From contig CAJXUD010000002.1 of assembly GCA_913061415.1 (NCBI GenBank), forward strand, positions 412,394 through 476,393: a stretch of 64,000 nucleotides of DNA, given 5' to 3'. Below the pieces are notes generated by a model, which searched no databases, was not told the origin of the DNA, and worked only from the letters and a program-made list of their open reading frames with translations. Below are positions 42,293 through 51,821 of the stretch, one piece after another. Every line of letters begins with the position of its first letter. Within the stretch, counting starts at the first letter, position 1. Position numbers and translations under genes: made by a program. The stretch comes from an uncultured Oleispira sp. (lineage in GTDB: Bacteria; Pseudomonadota; Gammaproteobacteria; Pseudomonadales; Oceanobacteraceae).

Positions 42293-42946
42293 TTATTTAG
42301 GAGTAGCAATGGCGCGCCAAACCATTTCAAATAATACGTTTGCCCGCGCCGCATTCGATACCTTAGTACGACGAATTTGTTGTACTTGGGCAAAGCGAAA
42401 TACGACACCGTAGACGATATCCAGAATCGCGACCTTATCGACCTCGTTCGTCAACTCTCCCGACACCTGACCTTCTTCAATTAAGTTCAGCATCACATGG
42501 CTTATCTTGCGCTGATGAAACGACTCATCCTGCATCCAAGCCTGAAAGTGCACAATACTCATAAACAATTCAACACTGCGTTCTTGGCGCTCAAAAAAAT
42601 CCAACATCAACCAAAAAGCTTTGCGGCATTTCTCTTTAGGATCGTCCAATCCTTGTAGGTGATCAATCAAACGATCACTCAACGCTGAGAGTACTCGGTC
42701 TCCACAAGCGATCCATAAATTCTCGATAGAACCATAATAGTTATACAAAGTTTGCAAAGAACAATGCGCTACTTTAGTAACATCATTAAAGGCCAGCGTA
42801 CTGGAATCACGCTCGGCGATTAGCTTCATCGCGGCTTCTTCGATTCTCTGCTTTACCAAGGGTCTTACCTTGACACTTGCCTTAACACTTGCCTTCGATT
42901 TTGCTTTGGAATTTTCTACAGACATACGCCACCTATTTCGCACCAA
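42293..42946 (-). CDS. TetR-family transcriptional regulator
   Basis: TLAFNDVTKVAHCSLQTLYNYYGSIENLWIA HTH; divergent from thiolase operon. Confidence 0.9.
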   Translation of the reverse strand: MVRNRWRMSVENSKAKSKASVKASVKVRPLVKQRIEEAAMKLIAERDSSTLAFNDVTKVAHCSLQTLYNYYGSIENLWIACGDRVLSALSDRLIDHLQGLDDPKEKCRKAFWLMLDFFERQERSVELFMSIVHFQAWMQDESFHQRKISHVMLNLIEEGQVSGELTNEVDKVAILDIVYGVVFRFAQVQQIRRTKVSNAARANVLFEMVWRAIATPK

Positions 42947-42947
42947 A

Positions 42948-42968
42948 AAGTGTAATAAAATTACATTT
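42948..42968. promoter_or_regulatory. Putative TetR operator 1
   Basis: AAGTGTAAT-AAA-ATTACATTT inverted repeat (8/9), directly upstream of tetR. Confidence 0.65.
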
Positions 42969-43075
42969 TAATACCATTACGATCCCACAACAAGCTTAAG
43001 CATTGACATAAAATCTAATTATTAGCATATTTAATGGATAATATTAAAAAAACAATCTAATACAAACAATAAACA

Positions 43076-43096
43076 AAGTGTAATTATTTTACACTT
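43076..43096. promoter_or_regulatory. Putative TetR operator 2
   Basis: AAGTGTAA-TTATT-TTACACTT, perfect 8-bp arms, directly upstream of thiolase. Confidence 0.7.
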
Positions 43097-43110
43097 AAGA
43101 GGTAAGAGCA

Positions 43111-44316
43111 ATGTCAGACGCACTAATATTTGATGCCGTACGCACCCCGCGTGGCAAAGGTAAGAAAGACGGCAGCCTGCATGAGATCACGCCGATTCAT
43201 TTACTTAAAAACATGTATGACGCTCTACAAGAACGCAACAACCTAGATACATCAAAAGTTGATGACGTGGTATTGGGCGTGGTCACGCCGGTTGCTGAAC
43301 AAGGTTCATGCATTGCTCGCGTATCGGCTCTTTATGCTGGCTGGAATGAACGCGTGGCCGGTGTTACTCAAAACCGTTTTTGTGCCTCGGGTTTAGAATC
43401 CGTCAACCTAGCCGCAATGAAAATTATGTCTGACCAAGAAGACCTAGTCGTTGCCGGTGGTTTAGAAAGTATGTCTCGTATTCCAATGGGCAGCGATGGC
43501 GGTGCTTGGTATATGGATCCACGTGTTAATAATACCGTGCAATTTATTCCTCAAGGTATTGGCGCGGATATTTCTGCTACACAAATGGGCTATAGCCGTA
43601 AGGATGTTGATGCGTTTGCAGTACGTTCTCATCAGCTAGCCGCAGCGGCGCAAAGCGCAGGTCACTTTTCACGCTCCATCATACCGGTACGCGATATCAA
43701 CGGTGTGATCGTTTTAGATCATGACGAAACGATTCGGTCGGGCACTACAGTAGAAAAACTAAGTGCGTTAAAAGCGTCTTTTGAAATGAGCGGCAAGATG
43801 GGCTTTGACGCCACCGCACTGCGTAAGTACACCGATTTAGAAGCCATTGATCATGTTCATCACGCGGGTAATTCTTCCGGTTTAGTGGATGGTGCATCAC
43901 TTGTATTAATTGGCAGTGCAGCTGCCGGTGCTGCTCAAGGCATGAAACCTCGCGCTCGCATTCGTTCTTGTGCCGTTGTCGGCTCTGATCCAAGCATCAT
44001 GCTAACCGGCACGACCGCCGCGTGTGAAAAAGCATTACAAAAAGCCGGTATGACAATTAACGATATCGACCTGATGGAAATTAACGAAGCGTTTGCTTCG
44101 GTACCCATGCGTACTTGTGAAGAACTTAAGTTCGATATGGATTTGGTTAATGTTAACGGTGGTGCCATTGCTATGGGTCATCCGCTGGGCGCAACCGGCG
44201 CTATGTTATTAGGCACGGCTTTAGACGAGTTAGAGCGCCGCAACCTATCGACTGCAATGGTAACCCTATGTGTGGGTGCCGGTATGGGCATCGCAACGAT
44301 TATCGAGAGAGTTTAA
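43111..44316 (+). CDS. Acetyl-CoA C-acyltransferase (thiolase), paralog of 37483..38691
   Basis: [35 protein letters not shown]. Confidence 0.96.
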   Translation: MSDALIFDAVRTPRGKGKKDGSLHEITPIHLLKNMYDALQERNNLDTSKVDDVVLGVVTPVAEQGSCIARVSALYAGWNERVAGVTQNRFCASGLESVNLAAMKIMSDQEDLVVAGGLESMSRIPMGSDGGAWYMDPRVNNTVQFIPQGIGADISATQMGYSRKDVDAFAVRSHQLAAAAQSAGHFSRSIIPVRDINGVIVLDHDETIRSGTTVEKLSALKASFEMSGKMGFDATALRKYTDLEAIDHVHHAGNSSGLVDGASLVLIGSAAAGAAQGMKPRARIRSCAVVGSDPSIMLTGTTAACEKALQKAGMTINDIDLMEINEAFASVPMRTCEELKFDMDLVNVNGGAIAMGHPLGATGAMLLGTALDELERRNLSTAMVTLCVGAGMGIATIIERV

Positions 44317-44318
44317 GC

Positions 44319-46469
44319 ATGAGTACAGATATGAACACAAATAACGAACAAGCCGTACACACTAACCTTGATCAAGACGGCATTTTAACCATCACTTTCG
44401 ATATGCCTGGCCGCAGCGCTAACGTATTAAACGATGACCTAAGCGATGGTTTTACTGCGGCCATTGCGGAAATTGAAAACAATAAAGATGTGAAAGGCGC
44501 CATCCTTACGTCGGCTAAAAAAGATTTCTTAGTGGGCGCTGATATCGACAAAGTCTTTGCCATTAAAAAACCAGAAGAAGCGATGACTCTGGCCGACGAT
44601 TTCAAAGCTATGCTGCGTCGCATTGAATTAAGCGGTAAACCGGTTGTTGCTGCACTAAACGGTTCAGCATTGGGCGGCGGTTATGAATTAGCCATGGCTT
44701 GTCATCACCGTATTGCGCTGAACGAGCCACGCGTTCAAGTAGGTTTACCAGAAGCTAAACTCGGTCTATTACCGGGTGGCGGCGGCACACAGCGCTTGCC
44801 TCGTATGATCGGCATTCAAAAAGCATTACCGTTATTACTGGAAGGCAAAAGCTTACGCCCAGACAAAGCCTTATCGAGCAAGTTGGTTGATGAATTAGCC
44901 GACAATAAAGATGAATTATTAAGCAAAGCAAAAGCATGGTGTTTGGCCACCCCTTCTGCCAGGCAGCCATGGGATGTAAAAGGTTTCCGCTTCCCAGGTG
45001 GCGATTCTAAGCACCCTGCTATTGCTCAGCTTTGGGCAATCGCACCTTCTATGACGAATGCCAAAACGCAGGATAACTTCCCGGTTGTTATCGACATTAT
45101 GTCTTGTGTATTTGAAGGTGGATTAGTCGATTTTGACACTGCTTTGAGCGTTGAGAGCCGTTATTTTGCCCACGCTGCAACCTCGCAAACTGCTAAAAAT
45201 ATGATTAGCACGTTTTGGTATCAATTAAATGCATTAAACAAAGGGGCTTCCCGCCCTAAAGGCATCCCACAAACAACGGTTAAGAAGTTGGGTGTATTGG
45301 GCGCAGGCATGATGGGAGCTGGCATTGCTTATGTGGCAGCTAAAGTCGGCATTCCGGTTGTGCTTAAAGACATCTCGCAAGAGTCGGCGGATAAAGGCAA
45401 AGAGTATTCTGCTAAGATCATGGATAAAAAAGTTTCCCGAGGCCATGCAACAGCCGCTCAAAAAGAGGAGCTGTTAGCCTTGATTACACCAACCGCAGAT
45501 GCTGCTGATTTAGCAGGCTGTGATTTGGTGATCGAAGCGGTATTCGAAGATCGTGGTTTAAAAGCTAAGGTGACCCAAGAAGCAGAAGCGGTAATGGATC
45601 AAGAAGGTGTATTCGCCTCGAACACTTCCACGCTACCCATTACCGGTTTGTCGGAAGCGTCTGCTCGCCCTGACAACTTTGTGGGTCTGCACTTTTTCTC
45701 CCCTGTCGACAAAATGCCTTTGGTCGAGATTATTCGTGGCGAAAAAAGCTCACCCGCTGCAATTGCCAAAGCCTTCGATTTTGTTCTGCAAATTAAGAAA
45801 ACACCCATTGTGGTTAACGACGGTCGTGGCTTCTTTACTTCCCGCGTTTTCACCAGCTACATCGCAGAAGGTGGCCTACTTCTGCAAGAAGGTCAGCATC
45901 CGCGCCGCATTGATATGGCGGCTATCAAAGCCGGCATGCCTGTTGGTCCATTAACCGTATTGGATGAAGTGAGCTTAAGTACGCCACTGATTATTATTGA
46001 GCAAAACCAGAAAGATTTGGGTGATGCTTATGAAGCGGTGGGTATTGAAGACATGCTGGTCACCATGGTGCGTAAGTTAGAACGTGCAGGTAAAAAAGAT
46101 CAAAAAGGTTTCTATGATTACGATGCCCAAGGCGGTAAGAAACTTTGGTCTGGTTTGGCTGAACACTTCCCACTGGCTGAGCAAATTAGTGAACAGGATT
46201 TAGAAGATCGCCTCCTGTTTAGCCAAGTAATCGAGTCAGTACAAGCGTTTGAAGAAGGCATTGTGACCAACGTAGCCGATACCAATATTGGTAGTATTTT
46301 TGCTTTGGGTTTTGCCCCTCAGCACGGCGGTGTTTTGCAGTTTATTAATGCTTATAGCATGAAGAACTTTGTCGCTCGCGCTGAAGAGTTGGCCGATAAA
46401 TATGGCAAACGATTCACGCCACCAGCCCTGCTGATTAAGATGGCCAAAGCGAACGAAACCTTTGCTTAA
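44319..46469 (+). CDS. Multifunctional enoyl-CoA hydratase/3-hydroxyacyl-CoA dehydrogenase, paralog of 38703..40862
   Basis: [51 protein letters not shown] 44319 two bases after thiolase stop. Confidence 0.95.
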   Translation: MSTDMNTNNEQAVHTNLDQDGILTITFDMPGRSANVLNDDLSDGFTAAIAEIENNKDVKGAILTSAKKDFLVGADIDKVFAIKKPEEAMTLADDFKAMLRRIELSGKPVVAALNGSALGGGYELAMACHHRIALNEPRVQVGLPEAKLGLLPGGGGTQRLPRMIGIQKALPLLLEGKSLRPDKALSSKLVDELADNKDELLSKAKAWCLATPSARQPWDVKGFRFPGGDSKHPAIAQLWAIAPSMTNAKTQDNFPVVIDIMSCVFEGGLVDFDTALSVESRYFAHAATSQTAKNMISTFWYQLNALNKGASRPKGIPQTTVKKLGVLGAGMMGAGIAYVAAKVGIPVVLKDISQESADKGKEYSAKIMDKKVSRGHATAAQKEELLALITPTADAADLAGCDLVIEAVFEDRGLKAKVTQEAEAVMDQEGVFASNTSTLPITGLSEASARPDNFVGLHFFSPVDKMPLVEIIRGEKSSPAAIAKAFDFVLQIKKTPIVVNDGRGFFTSRVFTSYIAEGGLLLQEGQHPRRIDMAAIKAGMPVGPLTVLDEVSLSTPLIIIEQNQKDLGDAYEAVGIEDMLVTMVRKLERAGKKDQKGFYDYDAQGGKKLWSGLAEHFPLAEQISEQDLEDRLLFSQVIESVQAFEEGIVTNVADTNIGSIFALGFAPQHGGVLQFINAYSMKNFVARAEELADKYGKRFTPPALLIKMAKANETFA

Positions 46470-46542
46470 ACTGGCTTTGTAAAAAATACGAGCCGCATAT
46501 TTTGTGGCTCTATTTCATTAACATATCAGTGGAATAAAAATA

Positions 46543-48255
46543 ATGAATCCAGCTGCACATGACTCAGGAAGCCGACGCATAAGCCAGGTCCATTGTTTAT
46601 ATTATTGGGCAAATAAAACACCCAACAGCGTGTATTTAACTCAACCGTTTAACGATGGTACTGTCGTGAATTACACATGGCAGCAGACACTGGATGAGGT
46701 GCAGCGCATGGCATCTTATCTGTTGTCGCTAAAACTACCGGAAAACAGCCATATTGCTATTCTGGGTAAAAACAGTGCTCACTGGATTATGTCCGACCTC
46801 GCTATTTGGATGGCGGGTTATATCAGTGTGCCACTGTACCCAACACTCAGTGGCGAGACTGCCCAATATATTTTAGAGCACAGTGAAGTTAAGCTGATGT
46901 TCATTGGCAAGCTAGATGGTAAATCCGATACTTGGCTTGATGTGAAAGAGGTTATTTCTACTGACCTTCCTTGTATCACCCTCCCCATGGCACCAGAATT
47001 TAGAGGGCAGGAGAGGGATAAGTCTTGGCAAGACATTGTAACAAATACCACACCTGTTAATGCTATGAAGTTGCCGGATCCTGATAGTCTAGCAACCTTA
47101 ATCTATACCTCTGGCAGCACAGGCAAACCAAAAGGTGTGATGCATGATTTTCGCACCTTAGTGCACGTTGCTCACAATATGGAAGATCAATTTGGCCTAA
47201 CCGCAGAGGATCGTTTGCTTTCCTATTTGCCAATGGCCCATTGCCTTGAACGTGTAATCATTGAAACCGTATCACTGCATACCGGCTGCCATATTTTCTT
47301 TGCCGACAGTCTTGATACATTTGTTGCTGATTTAGGCCGAGCTCGCCCGACAATGTTCATTTCAGTTCCTAGATTATGGATGAAATTCCAATCAGGTATT
47401 AATGATAAAATCCCTCCAACTTTACAGAAGATTTTATTCTCTTTGCCAATTCTCGGTAAGTTTTTACGTGGACGCATATTACAACAACTTGGCCTTGATC
47501 AAGTTCGCCTAGCCGTGACAGGTTCTGCACCGCTTCCGCCAGCGGTTATCTCTTGGTATCAATCCCTAGGCTTAGACTTATTAGAAGGCTACGGAATGAC
47601 AGAGAACGCAGCATATTCCCACCTTAACCCTACGGGTGCCAATCGACTCGGCACGGTAGGAAAGCCTTTAAACGAAGTAATTTGTCGCCTGTCTGACGAA
47701 GGTGAAGTTCAGCTAAAAGGGCCTGGCACCATGCTGGGGTATTACAAAGAGCCTGAGAAAACCGCAGAAACTATGACCGCTGATGGCTATCTTAAAACAG
47801 GGGATTTAGGCGAAATTGATAGCGATGGTTACCTAAAACTGACTGGACGAATTAAAGATATTTTCAAAACATCAAAAGGAAAATACATCGCCCCAGTTCC
47901 GATTGAATTAAAGCTAGGAGAAAGCCTTTCAATTGAAATGGTGTGCGTTGGTGGTGGTATTTTACCTCAGCCAATCGCCTTAGTTATTCTGGATGAAGAG
48001 GTTCAAAAGTCGCTTCATAAAAGCGGCGATCGCTCGGCTCTTGAAACTGAATTTGAAGCTTTATTAAAGAAAGTGAATAACACACTTGAGTCGCATGAAA
48101 AATTAGCTTTTATCGTGATTATGAAAGAGCCTTGGACCATGCAAAATGGATTATTAACACCCACAATGAAAATTCAAAGACAAAAAGTTGAAGATACTTA
48201 TGTCGACGAGTTTGAAAAGTGGAAAAAGCAAAACCGTAAAATAGTATGGGTTTAA
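46543..48255 (+). CDS. AMP-dependent long-chain acyl-CoA synthetase
   Basis: LIYTSGSTGKPKGVMHDF; LLEGYGMTENAAYSHLN; YLKTGDLGEIDSDGYLKLTGRIKDIFKTSKGKYIAP. Confidence 0.95.
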   Translation: MNPAAHDSGSRRISQVHCLYYWANKTPNSVYLTQPFNDGTVVNYTWQQTLDEVQRMASYLLSLKLPENSHIAILGKNSAHWIMSDLAIWMAGYISVPLYPTLSGETAQYILEHSEVKLMFIGKLDGKSDTWLDVKEVISTDLPCITLPMAPEFRGQERDKSWQDIVTNTTPVNAMKLPDPDSLATLIYTSGSTGKPKGVMHDFRTLVHVAHNMEDQFGLTAEDRLLSYLPMAHCLERVIIETVSLHTGCHIFFADSLDTFVADLGRARPTMFISVPRLWMKFQSGINDKIPPTLQKILFSLPILGKFLRGRILQQLGLDQVRLAVTGSAPLPPAVISWYQSLGLDLLEGYGMTENAAYSHLNPTGANRLGTVGKPLNEVICRLSDEGEVQLKGPGTMLGYYKEPEKTAETMTADGYLKTGDLGEIDSDGYLKLTGRIKDIFKTSKGKYIAPVPIELKLGESLSIEMVCVGGGILPQPIALVILDEEVQKSLHKSGDRSALETEFEALLKKVNNTLESHEKLAFIVIMKEPWTMQNGLLTPTMKIQRQKVEDTYVDEFEKWKKQNRKIVWV

Positions 48256-48370
48256 ACTTAGCTGACAAATACGCTGGCTAATAAATTTAAGGAATATTTT
48301 TATTCCATAACTAAAACTATTAATTTTTATCGATAGTTTATTTTCAAATTAAAATGTAAGGAAAATAATA

Positions 48371-49516
48371 ATGATTAAACGTACTGTATTTGAATCAGAG
48401 CAAGACATGTTTCGTGATAGCTTCCGTAAATTCTTACAAGAAGAAGCGGTGCCTTTTCACGAGCAATGGGAAAAAGACGGCCAAGTTTCTCGCGAACTTT
48501 GGCGTAAAGCCGGTGAGCACGGTTTCTTATGCCCAACAGTTCCAGAAAACTACGGCGGTGTTGGAGCTGACTTCCGCTATAACGCCGTTGTTGACGAAGA
48601 AGTCGGCAACTTCGGTTTAAGCGGTGTTGGTTTCAGTTTGCACTCGGATATTTCGGTTCCTTATATCATGGCTTATGGCAATGAAGAACAGAAACAACGC
48701 TACTTACCCGGCTGTGTAAGCGGCGAAATTATCACCGCCATTGCAATGACTGAACCCGGTACAGGCTCAGATTTACAAGGGGTAAAGACGAACGCTATTC
48801 TTAGCGAAGATGGCAGCCACTATGTATTGAACGGTTCAAAAACGTTTATTACTAACGGTCAAATGGCTGACTTAGTGATTGTGGTTGCTAAAACCGATCC
48901 TGAAGCGGGCGCCAAAGGAACCAGTTTATTATTGGTGGAAACTAATAGTGAAGGGTTTGTTAAAGGTCAGAACTTAAACAAAATTGGTATGAAGGCTCAA
49001 GATACGTCTGAGCTATTCTTCTCTGATGTAAAAGTGCCAAAAGAAAATCTATTAGGCTTAGAAGGCATGGGTTTCATCTATTTGATGAATGAACTAGGTC
49101 AAGAGCGTTTGTCGGTTTCTTTATCGGCCATCGCAGGTGCTGAATCCATCCTTGCGCAAACGGTAACTTACGTTAAAGACCGTAAAGCCTTTGGTCGCTC
49201 AATTTCTTCATTCCAAAATACTCAGTTTAAATTAGCTGAAATGTCTGCAACACTCACCATGGCTCGCGTATTTGTTGATAAGTGTTTAGAGCTGCATTTA
49301 AAGAGAAAGTTAGACTCGGTGACAGCAGCTAAGTTAAAGTTACTGACTACTGACATTCAGTGTGACGTTGTGGATGAATGCCTACAGCTGCACGGTGGTT
49401 ATGGTTACATGTGGGAATACCCAGTTGCTCGTGCTTATGCGGATTGCCGTGTACAGAAAATTTATGCGGGCACTAACGAAATCATGAAGCTGATTATTGG
49501 TCGCTCTATGATCTAG
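48371..49516 (+). CDS. Acyl-CoA dehydrogenase, paralog of 41137..42285
   Basis: Near-identical N-terminus MIKRTVFESEQDMFRDSFRKFLQEEAVPFHEQWEKDGQVS and C-terminus. Confidence 0.95.
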   Translation: MIKRTVFESEQDMFRDSFRKFLQEEAVPFHEQWEKDGQVSRELWRKAGEHGFLCPTVPENYGGVGADFRYNAVVDEEVGNFGLSGVGFSLHSDISVPYIMAYGNEEQKQRYLPGCVSGEIITAIAMTEPGTGSDLQGVKTNAILSEDGSHYVLNGSKTFITNGQMADLVIVVAKTDPEAGAKGTSLLLVETNSEGFVKGQNLNKIGMKAQDTSELFFSDVKVPKENLLGLEGMGFIYLMNELGQERLSVSLSAIAGAESILAQTVTYVKDRKAFGRSISSFQNTQFKLAEMSATLTMARVFVDKCLELHLKRKLDSVTAAKLKLLTTDIQCDVVDECLQLHGGYGYMWEYPVARAYADCRVQKIYAGTNEIMKLIIGRSMI

Positions 49517-49557
49517 CACTACTGTAATTAACCCCTAAAAGGTTTATGTACTTCCTA

Positions 49558-49596
49558 GGATGCTATTGAGTAATTTACTGAATAGCATTCTTTTTT
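49558..49596 (+). terminator. Rho-independent terminator
   Basis: GGATGCTATT gagtaatttactg AATAGCATTC followed by TTTTTT. Confidence 0.85.
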
Positions 49597-49699
49597 ATGT
49601 TTATTTATATATTTTTTATTTCTAAAAATATTATTGCTTCATTACGTATAACCACATCAATCCTATTTATAATAACGACTCATTAAGGATACCGATACT

Positions 49700-50884
49700 A
49701 TGCCTTTGCCTTTATCCGGTTTAAAAATTCTAGATTTCACTACCCTTCTACCGGGGCCTTACGCGACTCAAATCTTAGCGGATATGGGTGCTGAAGTGCT
49801 GCGAGTTGAGTCACCGACTCGTCCAGATTTAGTTAAGTTTATGCCACCTTTTGTCGGCACTGGCAAAGATCGCGTTTCTGCAGCGCACGCTACTTTAAAT
49901 CGTAACAAGAAAAGCATTGCCTTAGATTTAAAAAAAGAAGGCGCTACCGAGATTGTTCATAAGCTGGTTGCAGAATACGACATTGTTCTTGAACAATTTA
50001 GACCCGGAGTTATGCAGCGTTTAGGATTGGATTTTGCTAGCTTACAAAAAATTCAGCCCAAGTTAATTTATTGTTCAATTACCGGCTATGGTCAAACGGG
50101 TCCGCTAAAAGATCGCGCAGGCCACGACATTAACTACTTAGCCTTATCAGGGCTAGCGAGTTTTTCTGGTAGAACTGATACTGGCCCCGTACTTTCTGCT
50201 ACACAAATCGCCGATGTTGCTGGCGGTTCACACAATGCGGTGATGGCTATTTTGGCGGCAGTGATTCAGCGCTCCACCACAGGAGCTGGTCAGCACTTGG
50301 ACATCAGCATGAGTGATGCAGCCATGGCACTCACAACCATGTTTGGCTCCAATGCCATTGCCAGCGGTGAAGACCCTAGCTGTGGAAAAGAAATGCTCAA
50401 TGGCGGCTTATTCTACGACTATTACCAAACATCGGATGATCGTCATATTTCAATTGGTAGCTTAGAGCCTAATTTTGCGGTGGCATTGCTGGCCGTATTA
50501 GATCTTGGCGACTGGAAAAATAAAGTAGCCGACCAAAACTTTGAAGTTCAGCAAGCATTAAAATCTGCGATTAGCGAAAAAGTTAAGACTCAGCCTTTAG
50601 CCCATTGGCAGACAGAGTTTGCCAAAGTCGATGCCTGTGTTGAACCGGTATTAAGCATGAACGAGGCGTTTGAGCACCCTCATTTTGTTGAGCGCGGCAT
50701 GGTAACCGAAGCGTTTGGTGAAGCAGGAACGGTGATTAAACAGATTAATACCTCTTTGCCATTTAAAACCCAAGCTCCGCATAAAGCAGCGGGTAAGTTA
50801 GGGGCTAATTCTGTCGAAGTATTGCAGCAATTGGGTTATAGCGATGTCGACATCGAACAGTTAAAAAAAGATCGCTGCATTTAA
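49700..50884 (+). CDS. CaiB/BaiF (family III) CoA-transferase / alpha-methylacyl-CoA racemase-like
   Basis: LPLSGLKILDFTTLLPGPYATQILADMGAEVLRVESP; NRNKKSIALDLKKEG; ITGYGQTGP. Confidence 0.93.
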   Translation: MPLPLSGLKILDFTTLLPGPYATQILADMGAEVLRVESPTRPDLVKFMPPFVGTGKDRVSAAHATLNRNKKSIALDLKKEGATEIVHKLVAEYDIVLEQFRPGVMQRLGLDFASLQKIQPKLIYCSITGYGQTGPLKDRAGHDINYLALSGLASFSGRTDTGPVLSATQIADVAGGSHNAVMAILAAVIQRSTTGAGQHLDISMSDAAMALTTMFGSNAIASGEDPSCGKEMLNGGLFYDYYQTSDDRHISIGSLEPNFAVALLAVLDLGDWKNKVADQNFEVQQALKSAISEKVKTQPLAHWQTEFAKVDACVEPVLSMNEAFEHPHFVERGMVTEAFGEAGTVIKQINTSLPFKTQAPHKAAGKLGANSVEVLQQLGYSDVDIEQLKKDRCI

Positions 50885-50969
50885 TGTACTAATAATGCAC
50901 TAATAAATCTCGCTTCCCCTCTCAATTTCATTGGTTTAAGCTGACCTTATTTTATTAAGGCGCTTAACC

Positions 50970-51719
50970 ATGGAATTTAGCTTCGAACTTCTCGCTTTGC
51001 TCTCTTTGGTTGCAATGGCCGCTGGATTCATTGACGCCATTGCCGGCGGTGGTGGCCTGCTCACTATTCCCGCACTTCTTTTTACCGGTATGTCGCCAGT
51101 ACAAGCTATCGCCACGAATAAACTTCAAGCTTGCTTTGGCAGTTTTACCGCTACCCGTTTTTTTATTAAACAAAAATTAGTCGAACCTAAACAACAACTG
51201 GGTGGAATATTGGCAGCTTCTATTGGAGCAATTTTTGGGGCTCTGGCCATTCAGGCGTTTGATTCGAATATTTTAATTTCAATATTACCTTTTGCCTTAA
51301 TCATTATTGCCGTCTATTTGCTATTCGCCAAAAATTTTGGCCAAGCCGCTGCTAAAAGCAAGCTAAAGAAAAGTACTTTTAATTCAACGTTTATTACCAG
51401 TGTCGGATTTTACGATGGTTTTTTTGGCCCAGGAACCGGAACATTTTTTACCTTAAGCTATTGTAAAATGCAGGCCATGAGTCTTATTCAGGCAACCGCT
51501 CACGCAAAGCTAATGAATTTTACGACCAATATTATTTCACTTACCGTATTTATTTTATCAGACCAAATTTTATGGGTAGTCGGCTTCGCCATGGCTGCGG
51601 GACAAATTATTGGGGCTCAAGTGGGTGCCGCCACAGCGATTAAACAAGGCACTCACTTTATTCGTTATATGACCGTTGCTGTGTGTATTGGTATGAGCAT
51701 TAGCTTATTGCTGAAGTAA
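50970..51719 (+). CDS. TSUP/TauE-SafE family membrane transporter
   Basis: FIDAIAGGGGLLTIPALLFTGMSPVQAIATNKLQ; GFYDGFFGPGTGTFF. Confidence 0.95.
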   Translation: MEFSFELLALLSLVAMAAGFIDAIAGGGGLLTIPALLFTGMSPVQAIATNKLQACFGSFTATRFFIKQKLVEPKQQLGGILAASIGAIFGALAIQAFDSNILISILPFALIIIAVYLLFAKNFGQAAAKSKLKKSTFNSTFITSVGFYDGFFGPGTGTFFTLSYCKMQAMSLIQATAHAKLMNFTTNIISLTVFILSDQILWVVGFAMAAGQIIGAQVGAATAIKQGTHFIRYMTVAVCIGMSISLLLK

Positions 51720-51736
51720 ATACAGAGCGGATCCTT

Positions 51737-51800
51737 GCTCTGTCTTAAACGTGCTCTGTCTTAAACGTGCTCTGTCTTAAACGTGCTCTGTCTTAAACGT
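51737..51800. repeat. Four perfect tandem copies of a 16-bp unit
   Basis: (gctctgtcttaaacgt)x4, 17 bp after the TSUP stop codon. Confidence 0.97.
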
Positions 51801-51821
51801 GCTTTAGTTAATAGCTAGTGG

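Noticed and set aside
44268-44318. Upstream extension of the second MFE ORF
   Set aside because: Runs into the thiolase 3' end; ATG 44319 is the natural coupled start.
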